A stretch of DNA of 64,000 nt from Thalassospira marina (GTDB taxonomy: Bacteria > Pseudomonadota > Alphaproteobacteria > Rhodospirillales > Thalassospiraceae): assembly GCF_002844375.1 (NCBI RefSeq), contig NZ_CP024199.1, positions 260,001 to 324,000 on the forward strand. Direction: 5' to 3'. A model generated the notes under the pieces. The model searched no databases and had not been told where the DNA came from. It was given only the letters and a program-made list of their open reading frames with translations. This document shows positions 8,316 to 18,081 of the stretch, piece after piece. Numbering within the stretch: the stretch's first letter is position 1; each line of letters starts with the position of its first letter. Both the position numbers and the translations under genes were made by a program.

Positions 8316-9980
8316 ATGGAGATTTCCCTTAAACTGCTAGAGATTTCCGGCATGATTGCTCTGCTTCTGTGGGGCGTTCACATGGTTCAAACGGGCATAC
8401 AGCGTGCCTATGGGCCGGAACTTCGCAGGCTTCTCTCATCTGCACTTCCTAACCGATTTTGGGGATTTCTTGCTGGTATTGGTGTAACGGCTATACTGCA
8501 AAGCAGCACTGCGACGGGATTGATGGCGACGTCCTTTACTTCTGAAGGTCTGATCAGCCTGGTTACGGCATTGGCAATTATGTCGGGTGCAAATGTTGGC
8601 ACCACGCTGATCGTTCAGGTTTTGTCGTTTGATATTACCCAAATTGCACCGATCTTTATCTTGATCGGGGTGTGGATGTTCAGACGCGGCAATATCACTC
8701 GGACGCGTGATCTCGGTCGGGTTGTCATTGGGCTCGGTTTGATGCTGTTGTCATTGGAACTGGTGCATAATGCAGTGGTGCCATATGCGGAGGCGCAGGT
8801 ATTTCGCACTGTCTTGCATGCAATCACGGCTGCACCGGTGTTGAATGTGCTTCTGGCGGCAGCGCTGACATGGCTTGCTCATTCGAGCGTTGCGATAGTT
8901 CTCTTGATCATGCCCTTCGCGTCGGCAGGAATAATTCCGCTTGATGCTGCATTTGCTCTCGTGTTGGGCGCTAATCTGGGCACCGCGATCAATCCCTGGC
9001 TTGAAGGTGGAAGCAGTAGCGATCCAGAATCGAAGCGCTTGCCGTTGGGCAATCTTTTCAACCGCATAGCAGGGTGCTTGATTGGCCTGGCAGTCCTGGA
9101 ACCCGCCGCTAATTATATTAGCGTGATCATTCCTGACCCGGCACAAGCCGTTGCGGCGTATCACCTCGTTTTCAATTTGTCCCTCGCGGTTTTGACTTTG
9201 CCATTTTTGTCTTTTTTCGCCCGTTTGTTGTGTCACTGGCTGCCTGTCCGTGAAGGTCAAGCAGATCCAACCAAGCCTGTTTACCTCGAGGAAAATGCCA
9301 GAAAATCACCACCTGCGGCTATGGCGGTCGCTGCTCGCGAAGCTCTTCGTATGGCCGATACATTGAAACAAATGCTGGACGGTGTTGGTGATGCTCTTGA
9401 AAATGGAGATCGAAAGCGCGCTTCGGAAACACGTCGTCTGGACGATATTCTTGATCACCTCAATACTGCGATCAAAGAATACCTGACTTCACTTGACGCT
9501 CAGACATTCGATGACCGTGATGATCGCCGGATGCGGGAAATATTGATCTTTACGACAAATATCGAACAGGCTGGTGATGTGATTGAGCGGGATCTGGTTA
9601 ATCTGACCAGCAAGCGAATTAAGCGCCGCTTGTCTTTTTCTCCGGAAGGTCAGCGCGAATTGCTTGATATGCTCCAACGTCTCGAAAGTAACTTGCGGTC
9701 TGCCACGGCAATTTTCATGAATGAAGATCCGCGCATGGCTCGTAAGCTTGCAAAGGAGAAGGAGATGTTTCGTGAGCTTGAGGAGCGAACGATTAGTGCG
9801 CATTTTCAGCGATTACAGGCTGGTCGGCAGGATAGTACGGAAACCAGTACTTTGCATCTTGATGTTGTTCGGGATTTAAAACGGATCAATGCGCATCTTG
9901 TTGCTGCCGCAGCCTATCCGGTTTTAAAAGGTCAAGGTGAACTTCTGACGAGCCGCTTAAAGCTTACCAAGCATAGTTAG
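8316..9980 (+). CDS. Na/Pi cotransporter family protein with PhoU-like tail
   Basis: A NptA/PNaS-type protein. The N-terminal half has eight to ten membrane segments with two inverted repeats, the first containing GVTAILQSSTATGLMATSF and the second TWLAHSSVAIVLLIMPF; these QSS/HSS motifs bind sodium and phosphate in the family. The C-terminal 200 residues form a soluble, helical PhoU-like domain (AAREALRMADTLKQML, RRMREILIFTTNIEQAGD). Length (about 555 residues) is usual. The frame opens upstream at TTG 8271, but AGGGGG just before ATG 8316 favours that start, although its spacing is short. It stands alone, without phosphate regulon genes. Confidence 0.88.
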   Translation: MEISLKLLEISGMIALLLWGVHMVQTGIQRAYGPELRRLLSSALPNRFWGFLAGIGVTAILQSSTATGLMATSFTSEGLISLVTALAIMSGANVGTTLIVQVLSFDITQIAPIFILIGVWMFRRGNITRTRDLGRVVIGLGLMLLSLELVHNAVVPYAEAQVFRTVLHAITAAPVLNVLLAAALTWLAHSSVAIVLLIMPFASAGIIPLDAAFALVLGANLGTAINPWLEGGSSSDPESKRLPLGNLFNRIAGCLIGLAVLEPAANYISVIIPDPAQAVAAYHLVFNLSLAVLTLPFLSFFARLLCHWLPVREGQADPTKPVYLEENARKSPPAAMAVAAREALRMADTLKQMLDGVGDALENGDRKRASETRRLDDILDHLNTAIKEYLTSLDAQTFDDRDDRRMREILIFTTNIEQAGDVIERDLVNLTSKRIKRRLSFSPEGQRELLDMLQRLESNLRSATAIFMNEDPRMARKLAKEKEMFRELEERTISAHFQRLQAGRQDSTETSTLHLDVVRDLKRINAHLVAAAAYPVLKGQGELLTSRLKLTKHS

Positions 9981-10339
9981 CCCAGTTCTATCGGGTGTCG
10001 ATTGATATTTCGTGCTCTTGATCTCTTATTTTATCAGGAATGATTTCGGTACGTGGAATTAATATAGATTATCAGTTGCATTTTCTGTCTGTTGAGACAT
10101 ATACAAAAGATGGGGTTCCTAGGGAATTTTGTCTTTGGTTCGATCAATAGCGATGGTCCGTCAGACAATTGTAAGCAGGTGATGCCTGCGTTTCTTGATT
10201 TGTGATCACGCTTGAAGATCAGCGATGTGGTGCCTTGATGGTTTCCGTGCTGCACAGTGTCACAGATTTTCCCGACTAAAATTGGATGGACTTTTAGCTT
10301 CAGGAATCAACGGGCTGTTGGCCGCGTGAAGGGGGAAGC
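9981..10339. other. intergenic region with no recognised feature
   Basis: This 359-bp stretch between the Na/Pi-type gene and the small membrane peptide shows no convincing ORF, RNA gene or strong terminator. It is AT-rich near 10040-10080. It probably contains the promoter for the small downstream gene. Confidence 0.4.
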
Positions 10340-10483
10340 ATGAAAAATTTGGGGCTTGTAAAGTTTGTTTCGCTTTTCACCATTTTGATGTGTTTGGTGT
10401 TGGCACTGTTTATTGGCAGCTTTCTGCCAATTCTATTTGCAGTGTTGCCGGCAACTTTACTGTTGATAAGTTCACATCTGTGA
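10340..10483 (+). CDS. small two-segment membrane peptide (47 aa)
   Basis: A short frame of 47 codons with a good ribosome binding site (GGGGGAA, 4 nt before the ATG). The product is almost entirely hydrophobic: MKNLGLVKFVSLF followed by two membrane-length runs separated by GSFLP, ending SSHL. No family is recognised. It lies 64 bp upstream of the AraC-type regulator on the same strand and could be co-transcribed. Coding status rests only on the ribosome binding site and the clean hydrophobic composition. Confidence 0.5.
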   Translation: MKNLGLVKFVSLFTILMCLVLALFIGSFLPILFAVLPATLLLISSHL

Positions 10484-10547
10484 GTGTTCTGGCATCAGTG
10501 TTTGGAAGGTGATCGGACAAAATATAGCTAAACAAATGGGGGGAGAG

Positions 10548-11594
10548 ATGGCCGATTTTCTGTTTGAGCATTCCTGTTTCGATTTGGGGAAAGTCGCCAA
10601 GGAACATCGATACGATGTTTGGAGTAGCAGTATTTCCTGTATTTTTGATGTCGAGGTCGCAAAGGTGCTTCGGGGATCTGATCGCTTTAGCGCAACTATT
10701 GAGGCCTTTCGTCTGGGTGACATATTTTTTGCGCAAACGAGGACAGTTGAGCAGATTTGGCGGCGGCGGCCGATTGAAATAGCGCAGGATGGCATGGATC
10801 ATTTCATGATCCAGTTGTATATCGACGGAGAAATGTCCTGGCAAAGTGGGCAGCGTTCCGGACTGGTCCGTTCAGGTGATCTGATTGTTTTTGATCTTGG
10901 ACGTGAAATGGCCAGCCAAACCACCAGTTTCAATAATCTCTCTTTGATCATTCCACGGCATATGCTGGCCCCGAAACTGAATGACCCCGATGCTCATCAT
11001 ATGCAGCATCTGAGTGCAGAACATCCGCTGCCTGGGATGTTATATGAGTACATTTTGATGCTGCATTCCCACCTGCCTGCGCTAAGTCCGGCACTTGTTG
11101 AAAAAATGGTTCCGAGTGCTCTGGAGATGATCGCAACATGTCTTAATCATGGTACGGACTCGACGCAAAAATCTTCACCAATTGAGCGCGAATGGCTGAT
11201 GGGCAGGCGTGCTCGAATGTATATGCGGCGGAACTTGGGTAACGCTTCACTCGATGTGCAAACAGTATGTGATGACTGCAATATTTCCCGGAGCAGTCTT
11301 TACAGAATGTTTTCAGAAGAGGGAGGTGTTCGTGCTTTTCTGCAGGAAGAGCGTCTTATTTTTGCTCTTCAGAAACTGATGAAACGGCCTGAACTGCAGA
11401 TATCGACCATCGCGGAGCGAAGTGGATTCAAGCTTTCAAATGATTTCAGCCGTGCCTTTCGCAAGCGATTTAACATGTCACCATCCGGGTTGCGTGCTCT
11501 TTATGCCTCGCGCAAGGGAACTGATATTTTACCTGCTCATGTTTCAGGGATTGATCGCAAATACGAAAATTGGCTGCGTAACCTCGGGACTTAG
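10548..11594 (+). CDS. AraC-family transcriptional regulator
   Basis: About 348 residues. The C-terminal third is a classic AraC/XylS double helix-turn-helix: LDVQTVCDDCNISRSSLYR followed by the second element ISTIAERSGFKLSNDFSRAF and the RKRFNMSPSGLRA signature. The N-terminal 200 residues resemble the AraC_binding_2 cupin-like effector domain found in FeaR-type regulators. Start choice: the frame is open from GTG 10509 and ATG 10536, but GGGGAG directly before ATG 10548 favours the latter. No obvious target gene is adjacent except the 47-residue membrane peptide upstream. Confidence 0.88.
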   Translation: MADFLFEHSCFDLGKVAKEHRYDVWSSSISCIFDVEVAKVLRGSDRFSATIEAFRLGDIFFAQTRTVEQIWRRRPIEIAQDGMDHFMIQLYIDGEMSWQSGQRSGLVRSGDLIVFDLGREMASQTTSFNNLSLIIPRHMLAPKLNDPDAHHMQHLSAEHPLPGMLYEYILMLHSHLPALSPALVEKMVPSALEMIATCLNHGTDSTQKSSPIEREWLMGRRARMYMRRNLGNASLDVQTVCDDCNISRSSLYRMFSEEGGVRAFLQEERLIFALQKLMKRPELQISTIAERSGFKLSNDFSRAFRKRFNMSPSGLRALYASRKGTDILPAHVSGIDRKYENWLRNLGT

Positions 11595-11765
11595 AACGAA
11601 CCGGCTGATGCCGGAATCCGGCCAGAGCCATACGTCCCACAATCTACGTAAGCGGAAACAACCGAGCTCTGATTTTCCGCAAAAATTATGTGAGGCAAGT
11701 GGCCTCTTATCCCAACGTGTTTTTTTCGACCACTTCCCACGTTAGAGTTTCTGCGTTCGGAGGAG

Positions 11766-11850
11766 AAGACCGCGTCGGGCAGATATGTCTTTGATGGATC
11801 GAAGGCAAATCCGGGGAAGGTGGGAGTGCGAAAGCGGCGCGGTCTTTTTT
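11766..11850 (+). terminator. long-loop hairpin with U-run, possible small RNA 3' end
   Basis: AAGACCGCG (11766-11774) pairs perfectly with CGCGGTCTT (11838-11846), and the second arm runs into a T-tract. The 63-nt interior is GC-containing and has no ORF. It lies in the 375-bp gap between the convergent AraC-type and HPP-type genes. It may be a factor-independent terminator for the former or the 3' part of a small RNA. Nothing else is recognised in this gap. Confidence 0.45.
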
Positions 11851-11969
11851 AATGCCGAGTACTATCAGCATCCAGGCAAACCGGATATCCCATGTTGCTG
11901 TTGGCACGTCGTTGCCACCGGAAATACATCTGTTTGATCGGTTATATGCTAATCCAGCTTCCCCGAAAC

Positions 11970-13286
11970 CTACTTGAGCAACGACATATTAAACATGTTC
12001 GAGAGGATATCTGTCTGCGAGATGATGCCTTTGATCTTCATTTTCCTGTCGGCGATTACAACCGCATGAATGTCGCCAGTTGTGAAATGCGGGATCAGAT
12101 TGAAAGCGAGATCGTCAGGAGCCGCGACGATTGCCGGTGAAAGATAGTCGCCAACTTTCCCGTTCGAATAGACCAGGTCACGCAGGCCTACCGTTCCCAG
12201 TAATGTTTCGTTCGCATCAAGAACTGGCAAGGTGCGAATTTTATGATGGAGCAAGAGTGAGATAGCGATATCTGCCGACATTTCCCGTCCAACGAATATC
12301 ACATCTCTCGACATGATTTCCTGGCACGTAACCTGTCCATCCTTTCTGCACCTCGCTTGCAGGGCGACTTCTTCAACCAGTGTTTCAAGATCCTCCGGGT
12401 CAATATCGAAAGTTTCATCCTGACGTTCCAGGACGGTTGTTATATCCGACCGTATGAAGCTGGAGCGAATATGAGGTGGCAGGTCACGCGTGTGATGTGC
12501 ATGTGCAGCCTGTTCGATGCTTGTGGCGCTACGGTGGGGGTAGGAATGACCGATAATTTTGTGAAAAATCACACCGATTATAACCAGAAGGCAGGAATTG
12601 ACGCCGACAGGCAATAATGGAAACAGAACTCCCCAACTGGACACAACCTTGCCACCAAGAACTGCGGTTAGTGCTGCAGCCCCGCCTGGTGGATGCAAGC
12701 ATCGCGTTAAAGACATTACGATGATGGCGAAGGAAACAGCCAACCCAATGCCCAACACAGCATCGTCGACAAAATACGCAACGGCCATGCCAATCGCTGC
12801 AGAAAGGGTGTTGCCGCCAATGATCGCCCAAGGCTGCGCGAGCGGGCTTGATGGTACTGCAAACAGCAATACCGCAGATGCACCAATTGGAGCGACGATC
12901 AGGGGGGCCCAAAGACCTTGACCGATGAATTCGGCGCATATCAGGCCTGTCAATGAAATGCCAAACAATGCGCCAAATGCTGCAAGCAATCTGTTGCGGA
13001 ATGTTGAGCCGACAGGAACAGGAGGTAGCCACCCAAAGCGCGAATTTGTCTGCTGTTGATTTTGTTTTGTAAGAACGTGTCTGGGGTTGGATCGCAAAGG
13101 ACTGTTTTTCTTGCCGATTTTGCAAATTCCTAGCGAAATGCCTATCCCCAGAATCCCCAGGCCAAATGCTCTGATAATAAAGGTCGCTTCCGATGACAGG
13201 GTCATCAAGAAGGGAACCGTGAGGAGAACCGCGCCAATCAGTAGAAGGGTCAACGCGATGGCCGAAGGTTTCCGCGAGGTATTCAT
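11970..13286 (-). CDS. HPP-family membrane protein with CBS domain pair
   Basis: The 438-residue product has hydrophobic segments near the N-terminus, then a HPP domain with its name-giving motif in TRCLHPPGGAAALTAVLGG, and a C-terminal pair of CBS domains beginning CQEIMSRDVIFVGREM and ending KIKGIISQTDILSNMF. HPP proteins are inner-membrane proteins, some linked to nitrite transport; CBS pairs usually bind adenosyl nucleotides and regulate the attached domain. The gene stands alone. The ATG gives two short extra hydrophobic segments (residues 10-55) before the conserved core, so a later start cannot be excluded. Confidence 0.88.
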   Translation of the reverse strand: MNTSRKPSAIALTLLLIGAVLLTVPFLMTLSSEATFIIRAFGLGILGIGISLGICKIGKKNSPLRSNPRHVLTKQNQQQTNSRFGWLPPVPVGSTFRNRLLAAFGALFGISLTGLICAEFIGQGLWAPLIVAPIGASAVLLFAVPSSPLAQPWAIIGGNTLSAAIGMAVAYFVDDAVLGIGLAVSFAIIVMSLTRCLHPPGGAAALTAVLGGKVVSSWGVLFPLLPVGVNSCLLVIIGVIFHKIIGHSYPHRSATSIEQAAHAHHTRDLPPHIRSSFIRSDITTVLERQDETFDIDPEDLETLVEEVALQARCRKDGQVTCQEIMSRDVIFVGREMSADIAISLLLHHKIRTLPVLDANETLLGTVGLRDLVYSNGKVGDYLSPAIVAAPDDLAFNLIPHFTTGDIHAVVIADRKMKIKGIISQTDILSNMFNMSLLK

Positions 13287-13610
13287 CGGACGTCTCTTGA
13301 TACTGGGTCACGGTGAAAGATCGCAACATCGAGAAGCAAACGAGTTCAAATTTCGGCATATTTTAATGGGAAAATCAATTCAAAGCTGTCCAGCTAAGTA
13401 ATAACTGCACGGAAATCTGGCTCGTTACGTTGTGATCAGATATCGAACGCAATGGCGAAAATTTTCAAGGTCAAAAGGGCTCTTATTTTGTCCGCTTCAG
13501 TTCGATATGGATGAATTTAAGTGTCCCAGTTCATTGCCTTGAAGTGTCCGATTCCGGTACAGTGAGTGATCCATGAATAGATCTATCAAGAGTGACGTGC
13601 GGAGAAGACA

Positions 13611-14912
13611 ATGCAGGAACATTTAGCGCAATGGTTGTTGGAGTATTATCCGCCTCTGGGCAGGTTTGCGGATGCCGTCGCTATCCTTGTTGTTTTATTC
13701 CTGATTTTTGCAATATCGGCCGTCATTCATATCGTGCTGCACCGGGGGCTGTTGCCTTCGCTTGAGCGTATCGGCGGCAGCCATCAGCACAATTGGCAAA
13801 AGCTCATGACAGGGAAAGGTCTGTTTGGGCGTGCCGCTCTCGTCGCGCAGGGGATCATTGTTCATATCCAGGCCGGGCTTTGGCTTGCAGATGGATCCTT
13901 TACCCTGCAATTACTCCATACAATATCAGAACTATGGATCATTTTCTTTGCGTTAATGTCGCTGTATTCCTTGCTCGATACAGCGCTCGATGTGCTGCGT
14001 TTCAGTATTACGGCCCGTACCCTGCCGTTACGCGGCATTTTTCAGGGCGTAAAGCTCGCCGCTTCAATTCTGGCTGGCTTACTGATTGTCTCAATCCTGA
14101 TCGGGCAATCTCCGCTAATTCTGCTGAGTGGTCTGGGTGCAATGACCGCTGTTCTGATGTTGGTGTTCAAGGACCCAATTCTCGGGCTTGTTGCCGGCAT
14201 TCAGCTTTCGGCAAACAGTATGCTGTCAGTAGGCGACTGGCTTGAAATGCCGAAATACGGGGCCGATGGTGATGTCATTGATATCGGCTTGACGACGGTC
14301 AAAGTCCGTAACTGGGACAATACAATTACAACAATACCAACTTATGCGCTGATATCGGATTCCTTTAAAAACTGGCGGGGTATGAGTGACTCTGGCGGCC
14401 GTCGGATTAAACGCAGCCTTAACCTTGATGCAACCAGTGTTCAATTTCTGGAAGAAGAAGATTTGAAGCGGTTGTATCGTGGACGCCTACTCGCCCCGTA
14501 TCTTGATGAGAAAATTGAAGAAATCAAACAGTATAACAGTACTCGCAGCACTGACCTGTCGTCGTTGGTAAACGGGCGGCGATTGACTAACTTAGGAACG
14601 TTACGGGCATATCTTGTGGCCTACCTGCGGGATCACCCCAGGATCAGACAGGATATGACCTTGATGGTTCGGCAGCTACAGCCTGGTCCCGAGGGTGTTC
14701 CGATTGAAATATATGCGTTCACAAATACGGTCAAATGGCTTGAATACGAAGCAATCCAGTCGGATGTCTTTGATCATGTCCTGGCGATATTGCCTGAGTT
14801 CGGGTTGCGCATTCATCAAACGCCGAACGGGTACGATATGCGATCTCTGGTTCGATTTGATCGGGAGCCTCAACACCATATACCCGAACCCCGCGAGGTC
14901 GCAAATCTATGA
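13611..14912 (+). CDS. MscS-family mechanosensitive channel (YbdG-like)
   Basis: A 433-residue MscS-type channel with about five N-terminal membrane segments and a conserved pore helix and beta domain: GLGAMTAVLMLVFKDPILG, then GDWLEMPKYGADGDVIDIG and the TTVKVRNWDNTITTIPTYAL stretch typical of YbdG-like channels. A large C-terminal cytoplasmic domain follows. Such channels release solutes on osmotic downshock. It faces the secDF gene convergently, with a shared hairpin terminator between them. Confidence 0.92.
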   Translation: MQEHLAQWLLEYYPPLGRFADAVAILVVLFLIFAISAVIHIVLHRGLLPSLERIGGSHQHNWQKLMTGKGLFGRAALVAQGIIVHIQAGLWLADGSFTLQLLHTISELWIIFFALMSLYSLLDTALDVLRFSITARTLPLRGIFQGVKLAASILAGLLIVSILIGQSPLILLSGLGAMTAVLMLVFKDPILGLVAGIQLSANSMLSVGDWLEMPKYGADGDVIDIGLTTVKVRNWDNTITTIPTYALISDSFKNWRGMSDSGGRRIKRSLNLDATSVQFLEEEDLKRLYRGRLLAPYLDEKIEEIKQYNSTRSTDLSSLVNGRRLTNLGTLRAYLVAYLRDHPRIRQDMTLMVRQLQPGPEGVPIEIYAFTNTVKWLEYEAIQSDVFDHVLAILPEFGLRIHQTPNGYDMRSLVRFDREPQHHIPEPREVANL

Positions 14913-14933
14913 GATGGGATAACCCGAAGATGA

Positions 14934-14964
14934 AAACAGGCGGCAAGGGAAATGCCGCCTGTTT
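14934..14964. terminator. bidirectional hairpin terminator
   Basis: A 12-bp perfect stem (AAACAGGCGGCA/TGCCGCCTGTTT) with a 7-nt loop lies between the convergent mscS-type and secDF genes. A-rich and T-rich flanks on the two arms make it usable in both directions. Confidence 0.8.
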
Positions 14965-14992
14965 GACGTCGCTATTCTCAGTTCACGGGTGA

Positions 14993-17545
14993 TCAGTGGC
15001 CGTTATCAGCGGTAAGGTCTTTGGTCAGATGCTTTTCGTGTTGCTTACGGCGCCATGTATCAAGAAACAGCAGAATTGGGGCCGCAATAAAGATTGATGA
15101 AGTTGTCGCGATTGCGACCCCAAACACCATGGGTACAGCAAAACTTTCAACAGCATTGCCGCCACTGATCGCCATGGGCAAAATCGCCAAAAGCGTGGTG
15201 AGTGAGGTGAAAATACAGCGAACCAATGACTGGTTTATCGACATGTCAATAATTTCGCGCATGGGCATCTTGCGAAACAGCTTGAGATTTTCACGCATGC
15301 GGTCATATACGACGACCTTGTCGTTGACCGAATAACCAATGAGTGTCAGCAGGGCAGCGATTGCTGTCAGATTGAAGTCCAAACCCATAATCGCGAAAAA
15401 GCCGATTGTTTTTGTGACGTCTAAAATCAGCGTAACTATTGCCCCGACAGCAAAGGGCCATTCAAAACGCCACCAGATATATACCAGCATCGCTAACGTG
15501 GCGAGAATGACGGCTGTCGCTCCGGAGGTTGCAAGCTCGCCGCTCACCTTGGCGCCCACGACTTCTGTGCTTGAAAATGAGATATGAGGATCAAGCTGTT
15601 CGATGGCTGATTTGACTGTGTCGACGGCTTTTGTCTGTGCTTCCTCACCGCCAGGTTGCCGGGAGAGACGCAGCAGAACGTGCCCGTCTTTTCCTACTTC
15701 CTGCAGATTGATTTCTCCAACGCCGAGTTGCGAGAGGCTGGAGCGTAGCTCTGGGAGTTCGCTGACAAGTGAGTTGCTGTTTTGTGCTGTTGAGGCAAGC
15801 TCAATCTGTATACCACCTTTGAAGTCCACACCGTAATTTAACCCGGGTTTCAGAAAGAGGCCTACCGAGATTGCAGATAGAACCAATGAAGCAGCGATAC
15901 CCATGAAACGTGCACGCATGAAGGAAAAATTGGTTTTTTCCGGCATGCAGGCAAAAATGGGCTCTATAACAAGCGTTTTCAGCCGTTTGCGCCAGACAAT
16001 CTCGCTCATGATTACCCGGACGACGGCAACGGCAGTAAACATGGAAATTAGAATGCCAAGGCTCATGGTGATCGCAAAACCTCTAACCGGTCCGGATCCG
16101 AATTCAAATAGCAGGGCGGTCGCGATCAATGTTGTAATGTTGGAATCAACAATCGTGGCGTAAGCCCGTTTGAAACCTGCATCGAGCGCCATAAATGCCG
16201 ATAGTCCTTTTCTGGTTTCTTCTTTTATTCGCTCATTGATCAAGACGTTAGCGTCGACGGCAAGGCCAATGCCAAGGATAATGCCTGCGATCCCAGGTAA
16301 TGTGAGCGTTGCGCCTAGTGCGCTGAGTACGCCGACGGTCAACATAACATTCAGACCTAACGCGAGGTTTGCGATGAGCCCCCAGCGACCATAAAGAAAT
16401 ACCATCAGTGCGACGACAAGGGCGAAACCTATTGCGCCGGTATACAGCCCCATTTGAATGGAATCCGCGCCAAGGTCCGGGCCAACGGTTCTTTCTTCTA
16501 TGACGGTCATAGGTGCCGGCAGCGAGCCTGCTCGTAGCAGAGCAGAAAGGGTTACTGTGTCTGCGACGGTGAAATTTCCGCTGATTTGCCCCGATCCGCC
16601 GGTGATCGCACTTTGGATGACTGGCGCGCTTAGAACCTCGTGGTCAAGAACGATAGCCAGTGGGCGACCAATATTTTTGCGAGTAATCTCGGCCAACCGG
16701 GTTGCACCAGAACCGTCAAAGCGGAAATTAACAATTGGGCGCTGGTTTTGTGGATCAAAGCCTGCATGTGCATCTGTCAGGTGTTCGCCCGTCAGCGTTG
16801 CGCTACGTTCGACAGTATAATTTTGTCCGTCTTTGCCTTTCAGTGTTATCAGGCTGGGTGAAGACTGAGAATTCCGTTCCGCGGGAGAAACCACAAGATA
16901 AAAGCCAAGTTTCGCCGTGCTGCCTAGAAGCTGGCGAACCTGGGCAGGGTTTTGCACGCCGGGAAGCTGCACAAGAACGCGGTCAGCACCAACACGTTGA
17001 ATAGTCGGTTCGGCAATGCCGATCTGATCTATCCGGCTGCGGATAATCTCAAGGCTTTGTTGTGCGCTAGCATTAACCCTGTTTCGTATCCCCTCGTCAG
17101 AGAGGGTTATTGTAAGAGTGTGACCGTCGCCAGTGGTTTCCAGGTATTCAGGAGCCGGGCGATTGCCGGGAGTTTCAACCATTTTGTCGGTGAGACTTTT
17201 CAGGGCTTCACGGGTTGATTGCACTTCGTCAGAATTGCTTAAGGCAATGATAATGCCATGTTCTTTTGTTTTTACGCTGAGGGTCCGGATCGCCGCTTTT
17301 TTCAGCGTGTCCGATATTTCCTTTCGGGTGATGTCCAGTCTTTCTCGGATCATTTCATCTGTATCGATTTCAAGGACGAGATGAGAGCCGCCCCTAAGAT
17401 CAAGACCAAGTGAAAGCTGTTTAGAGGGTAGGAAGGATGGCCATTGTGCCAACTGTTGGGAAGAGAGCAGATTTGGTAGCGCTGTGAGGAAACCCAAAAG
17501 TAGGATCAGGGCATAGAACACCACACGCCATGTCGAATTTCGCAT
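14993..17545 (-). CDS. secDF: SecDF protein-export fusion
   Basis: An 850-residue fusion of SecD and SecF, accessory subunits of the Sec translocon that use proton-motive force to pull preproteins across the inner membrane. The SecD half has the N-terminal membrane segment, SLGLDLRGGSHLVLEIDTDE, the large periplasmic region and GIAGIILGIGLAVDANVLIN. The SecF half starts near residue 525 with its own first membrane segment and GLNYGVDFKGGIQIELAS, and continues to LIGYSVNDKVVVYDRMREN. Separate secD and secF genes are the commoner arrangement; fusions are known in several lineages. No yajC is adjacent. The gene preceding it on the same strand is an unknown membrane protein encoded within a 487-bp duplicated segment. 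Confidence 0.95.
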   Translation of the reverse strand: MRNSTWRVVFYALILLLGFLTALPNLLSSQQLAQWPSFLPSKQLSLGLDLRGGSHLVLEIDTDEMIRERLDITRKEISDTLKKAAIRTLSVKTKEHGIIIALSNSDEVQSTREALKSLTDKMVETPGNRPAPEYLETTGDGHTLTITLSDEGIRNRVNASAQQSLEIIRSRIDQIGIAEPTIQRVGADRVLVQLPGVQNPAQVRQLLGSTAKLGFYLVVSPAERNSQSSPSLITLKGKDGQNYTVERSATLTGEHLTDAHAGFDPQNQRPIVNFRFDGSGATRLAEITRKNIGRPLAIVLDHEVLSAPVIQSAITGGSGQISGNFTVADTVTLSALLRAGSLPAPMTVIEERTVGPDLGADSIQMGLYTGAIGFALVVALMVFLYGRWGLIANLALGLNVMLTVGVLSALGATLTLPGIAGIILGIGLAVDANVLINERIKEETRKGLSAFMALDAGFKRAYATIVDSNITTLIATALLFEFGSGPVRGFAITMSLGILISMFTAVAVVRVIMSEIVWRKRLKTLVIEPIFACMPEKTNFSFMRARFMGIAASLVLSAISVGLFLKPGLNYGVDFKGGIQIELASTAQNSNSLVSELPELRSSLSQLGVGEINLQEVGKDGHVLLRLSRQPGGEEAQTKAVDTVKSAIEQLDPHISFSSTEVVGAKVSGELATSGATAVILATLAMLVYIWWRFEWPFAVGAIVTLILDVTKTIGFFAIMGLDFNLTAIAALLTLIGYSVNDKVVVYDRMRENLKLFRKMPMREIIDMSINQSLVRCIFTSLTTLLAILPMAISGGNAVESFAVPMVFGVAIATTSSIFIAAPILLFLDTWRRKQHEKHLTKDLTADNGH

Positions 17546-17649
17546 GACAAAACTCCGGACAGTGAACCGGTCGTGAAAGATCCGTCACTGTCGTCTGATA
17601 ACTTTGATTTATCGCGCCTGATGGCATGAAACGATGTAGGGCTGAGAAA

Positions 17650-18081
17650 TCAGACGGTGAAAGGTGGAGACCGTGGTGCATAAGGTGCGAGCGACCGTGA
17701 AACGCGATTGTCATCGTTCGAAAAGGGACAAAAACGCGATGTAAGGCATACCAGAAGCTGAGCAGTCTGGTTGGCCCCAGCATTGAACGACGGATCGCTG
17801 AATGGCGGATGCTTTTTTCCTGCGGCGTGTCGGGAAGTCAGTACGTAATAGTCACCACCAGCGGGGAGAACACCCTGTTTTTCAGGAAACCCGTATGTTC
17901 TGGTTGTTGGTGCATGCGGGCTGAATGTTTCAGGAGTTATGCCTGTCGTTGACGTTGCCAGACTTCCGCCAATAATGGTCAGGCCGAGAAGCACCAGGCA
18001 CAGCATTATCCATTGCAACGGAGAACGAGCCGCTGCTGTTAACTTGGTCTGTGCTGTTGATCTTGTGGCGTCGTTGTTCAT
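17650..18081 (-). CDS. hypothetical membrane-anchored protein, intact copy of a duplicated gene
   Basis: A 143-residue product with one clear membrane segment (about residues 24-45) followed by a polar, probably periplasmic tail containing YGFPEKQGVLPAGGDYYV. The first 105 residues lie in a 487-bp segment repeated at 27054-27541, where the gene carries a one-base insertion. The last 38 residues, ending APYAPRSPPFTV, lie outside the repeat; that ending resembles the ARAPP-type tails of DUF2946 proteins, but the match is weak. It is 104 bp upstream of secDF on the same strand. I do not recognise a function. Confidence 0.55.
   Translation of the reverse strand: MNNDATRSTAQTKLTAAARSPLQWIMLCLVLLGLTIIGGSLATSTTGITPETFSPHAPTTRTYGFPEKQGVLPAGGDYYVLTSRHAAGKKHPPFSDPSFNAGANQTAQLLVCLTSRFCPFSNDDNRVSRSLAPYAPRSPPFTV

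Noticed and set aside
8751..9260. 169-codon minus-strand frame inside the Na/Pi-type gene
   Set aside because: Antisense to a clear membrane-transporter gene, with no motif or start signal.
17421..17783. 120-codon minus-strand frame overlapping the secDF start
   Set aside because: It overlaps secDF and the repeated gene out of frame and shows no family feature.
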